A stretch of 34,517 bases of DNA, taken from DATKRB01 sp036501425 (lineage in GTDB: Bacteria > Actinomycetota > Acidimicrobiia > Acidimicrobiales > RAAP-2). The position numbers and the translations under genes are program-made. Within the stretch, counting starts at the first letter, position 1. Each line of letters starts with the position of its first letter. Positions 32,614-34,517 of the stretch are shown here, piece after piece. Location: positions 1 through 34,517 of the forward strand of contig DASYAI010000033.1 of the NCBI GenBank assembly GCA_036501425.1, given 5' to 3'. A model generated the notes under the pieces. That model made no database searches and was not told where the DNA came from. It worked only from the letters and a program-made list of their open reading frames with translations.

Positions 32614-34293
32614 TCAGTCGGCGTCGTCGGAGGTGGACGCCACCAACGGCACCGGCGCGCCGCCGATACGGGACCCGGGTCGCCGGTCCGCGCCCCGGCC
32701 GACCGGAGCCCCATCGGGACCACCCGGGGGCGGGACCTCGGTGCGCTCGGCCCCGGGCGCAGCCGTGGGCCCGCCGGCTTCGGTCACGACAGGCGCTGGG
32801 GCCGGGCGCCGGGCGAGGACCAGCAGCACGACGCCCGCCGCGACGAACCCGAGGACGCCGGTGACGATGGCCACGACGTGGGTGCCGTCGACGAAGGCGG
32901 TCCGCGCCAGGCGCGACACCAGGCTCTGAACCGGTAGCGACGCGCGGGGCAGGCTGAGGGCGGCCGCCAGGGAGCGTTGCGCCACCGACGTGAACGGCGC
33001 GCCGGCGGTGCCAGCCAGGCTGTGGGACAGGGTCGAGGTGTAGCGAGCGGCGAGCAGCGATCCGACGATGGCCACCCCCAGGGCGCCCCCCAGCTGCCGG
33101 GTGGCGCTCTGGGTCCCCGAGGCCATCCCGGACTGCTCGGCCGGCACGGCGCTCATCACCATCGACGTGGTCCCCGCCGCCAGCAGCCCGACACCGCCGC
33201 TCGAGAGCGCCATCGCGCCCAGCACCGGCCAGTAGCTGCTGTGCGCGCCGACCACGAACAGCTCGATGGAGCCCAGGGACATGACCGCCAACGAGATGGG
33301 GATCATCGGTCGGGGCCCCCAGCGGCCGAATGCCCGGGCGCCCAGGGGTGCGATGAACATCACCAGTGCCGCCGACGGCATCAGCGCCACGCCCGCCCGC
33401 AGGGCGGAGTAACCGAGCACCAGCTGGAGGAACTGGGTCACCAAAAAGGAGACCCCGAAGCTGAAGAAGTACTGCAGCGCCACGGCCACACAGCCCACGC
33501 TGAAGGTCGGGCGCCGGAAGAACCGGACGTCGACGAGCGGTTGGTCGCTCCGCAGCTCCCAGAGGATGAACCCGGCGAGGAACACGGCGGTCCCGGCCAG
33601 GCCTCCGACGACCGTCGGGCTGGACCACCCCCGGTCGGGCCCCTCGATGAGGGAGGCCACCAGGCCAGCCGAGAAGAGCACCGACAGGACCACGCCGAGC
33701 CAGTCGACGGCGACCCGCCGGCGGACCTCGGTGCCCGGCACGACGACGTACACCGCCGCCAGGGAGACCAGCGCGAAGGGGACGTTGGCGACGAACAGCG
33801 AGCCCCACCAGAAGTGGGCCAGCAGCAGCCCGGCGACGAGGGGGGCGGCCACCGCGGCCGCGGACGCCACCGCCGCCCACACCCCGATGGCCCGCCGGAG
33901 GCCGTCCTCGGTGGTGTAGATGTTCGTGAGGATCGACAGCGTCATGGGCATGACGCAGGCCGCGCCGGCGCCCATCACGCACCGGGCGGCGATCAGCTGG
34001 GCGGTGGTATGGGCGAAGGCCGCCGCTCCCGAACTGACGGCAAAGATGACCAGGCCGACGAGCAGGGTCTGCTTGCGCCCGATCCGATCGCCGAGGGACC
34101 CGGCCGCCAGCAGGAACCCGGCGAACACGAGGGCGTACCCGTCGACCACCCACTCGAGCCCGGTGTTGGTCGCATGCAGCTCGCGCGACACCGACGGCAA
34201 GCCCACGTTGAGGAACGAGATGTTGACCGTGACCACGGTCAAGCTCACGCAGACCGTGGCGAGCACCACGCCCGCGCCGAATCGCCGCGCCAT
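32614..34293 (-). CDS. MFS transporter, DHA2 family (EmrB/QacA-like, 14 TM)
   Basis: This 559-residue membrane protein has about 14 hydrophobic helices, as expected for the DHA2 drug:H+ antiporter family. The N-terminal helix (VTVNISFLNVGLPSV) is followed by EWVVDGYALVFAGFLLAAGSL, motif A GSLGDRIGRK between helices 2 and 3, and WGSLFVANVPFAL, the family's W-x-F-x-NVP element. The last 60 residues are a Pro/Gly-rich cytoplasmic tail after the last helix, longer than usual. It probably exports a toxic compound or pathway product. ATG 34293 follows CCAGGAGCTGGGGGGCG, combining a classical AGGAG with a G-run. It is preceded by the end of an amidohydrolase gene on the same strand, with a terminator-like hairpin between. 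Confidence 0.92.
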   Translation of the reverse strand: MARRFGAGVVLATVCVSLTVVTVNISFLNVGLPSVSRELHATNTGLEWVVDGYALVFAGFLLAAGSLGDRIGRKQTLLVGLVIFAVSSGAAAFAHTTAQLIAARCVMGAGAACVMPMTLSILTNIYTTEDGLRRAIGVWAAVASAAAVAAPLVAGLLLAHFWWGSLFVANVPFALVSLAAVYVVVPGTEVRRRVAVDWLGVVLSVLFSAGLVASLIEGPDRGWSSPTVVGGLAGTAVFLAGFILWELRSDQPLVDVRFFRRPTFSVGCVAVALQYFFSFGVSFLVTQFLQLVLGYSALRAGVALMPSAALVMFIAPLGARAFGRWGPRPMIPISLAVMSLGSIELFVVGAHSSYWPVLGAMALSSGGVGLLAAGTTSMVMSAVPAEQSGMASGTQSATRQLGGALGVAIVGSLLAARYTSTLSHSLAGTAGAPFTSVAQRSLAAALSLPRASLPVQSLVSRLARTAFVDGTHVVAIVTGVLGFVAAGVVLLVLARRPAPAPVVTEAGGPTAAPGAERTEVPPPGGPDGAPVGRGADRRPGSRIGGAPVPLVASTSDDAD

Positions 34294-34322
34294 CGCCCCC
34301 CAGCTCCTGGCTAGTTGGCCGG

Positions 34323-34363
34323 TCCGGGCCCCACCCCGTGTCGGCGCGAGGTGGGGCCCCGGA
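34323..34363 (-). terminator. strong GC-rich hairpin after the partial amidohydrolase gene
   Basis: The stem pairs TCCGGG-CCCCACC (34323-34335) with GGTGGGGCCCCGGA (34350-34363), broken only by one bulged base, around a 14-base loop. It begins 15 bases after the TAG of the amidohydrolase. No U-tract follows. It probably ends that transcript before the MFS gene. Confidence 0.65.
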
Positions 34364-34377
34364 TCAAGCCGCGGCTG

Positions 34378-34517
34378 CTAGAGCTTGTAGATGCGGGTGA
34401 CGTTGCCCGAGGCGATGAGCTCGACGTCGTCGGCCGGCATGCCCTTGAAGTGGTCCTCGAGCACGGCCCGGCTGCGGGGCCAGGTGCTGTCGGGGTGCGG
34501 GTAGTCGGTGGCCCACA
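34378..34517 (-). CDS. amidohydrolase_2 family protein, C-terminal fragment
   Basis: The last 45 codons of a gene entering from beyond the window edge are visible, ending at TAG 34380-34378. The fragment begins WATDYPHPDSTWPRSRAVLE and ends GNVTRIYKL. The DYPH motif holds the metal-binding Asp of amidohydrolase_2 proteins, and NVTRIYKL is the usual family end (N-x-R-x-Y-x-L). It differs from the two complete amidohydrolases here, which have WGSDYPH and end in a longer tail with ELFPHV, so it belongs to another branch of the family. Nothing more can be said about its substrate. Confidence 0.8.
   Translation of the reverse strand, partial: WATDYPHPDSTWPRSRAVLEDHFKGMPADDVELIASGNVTRIYKL

Overview
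The window is very GC-rich, with tightly packed genes, many GTG starts, TAnnnT -10 boxes placed right at start codons, an F420 (deazaflavin)-type oxidoreductase and large families of CoA-dependent catabolic enzymes. This points to a high-GC actinobacterium, probably an environmental lineage of the Acidimicrobiia/Mycobacteriales type. The assignment is inferred from gene content; there is no rRNA or marker gene to prove it. I saw no tRNA, rRNA, CRISPR array, insertion sequence or prophage.

Layout. 1-2030: the end of an ECF-like sigma factor gene, a membrane-anchored DUF929 (CPYC) gene broken by a -1 frameshift, a small protein tyrosine phosphatase and a TraR/DksA zinc-finger protein. 2180-6430: leftward catabolic genes (aldehyde dehydrogenase, amidohydrolase_2) and a 5'-truncated, triply frameshifted CaiB/BaiF CoA-transferase pseudogene. 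6500-8890: a leaderless SufS-like class V aminotransferase and a nitrilase-like protein without the catalytic cysteine. 9090-13180: an orphan branched-chain-amino-acid-type binding protein, a DUF35 (Zn-OB)/thiolase-like pair and a TetR regulator. 13300-14785: a fusion of a CoaD-like nucleotidyltransferase to a nitrilase domain that has lost its Lys and Cys. 14875-24370: a DUF2889 protein, a second amidohydrolase, a second DUF35/thiolase-like pair and two divergent, internally duplicated CaiB/BaiF proteins of about 800 residues. 24390-27625: an F420-type (DDN-like) protein, an ArsR-SRPBCC fusion and an EAL-GAF c-di-GMP phosphodiesterase. 27640-34517: an acyl-CoA ligase, a third duplicated CaiB/BaiF protein overlapping a TesB thioesterase, a 14-TM MFS exporter and the end of a third amidohydrolase.

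How it fits together. The recurring set is amidohydrolase_2 + DUF35 protein + thiolase-like protein + CaiB/BaiF protein, with acyl-CoA ligase, thioesterase and aldehyde dehydrogenase alongside. This looks like CoA-thioester catabolism of carboxylic acids. Both thiolase-like proteins lack the nucleophilic cysteine and each is translationally coupled to a DUF35 partner, which resembles the Ltp2/ChsH2-DUF35 retro-aldolase of steroid side-chain breakdown more than a true thiolase. The duplicated CoA-transferases also lack the Asp expected from formyl-CoA transferase in both halves. A 16-bp motif (GWWAAYGCWATTGWCG) occurs upstream of both complete amidohydrolase genes and in the divergent CaiB region, so these genes may form one regulon.

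The most notable items are this shared motif, the CoaD-like/pseudo-nitrilase fusion, the second Cys-less nitrilase, the Cys-less thiolase/DUF35 pairs, the duplicated CoA-transferases, the ArsR-SRPBCC fusion with a retained internal ribosome binding site and start, and a recurrent G-run leader just upstream of several start codons.
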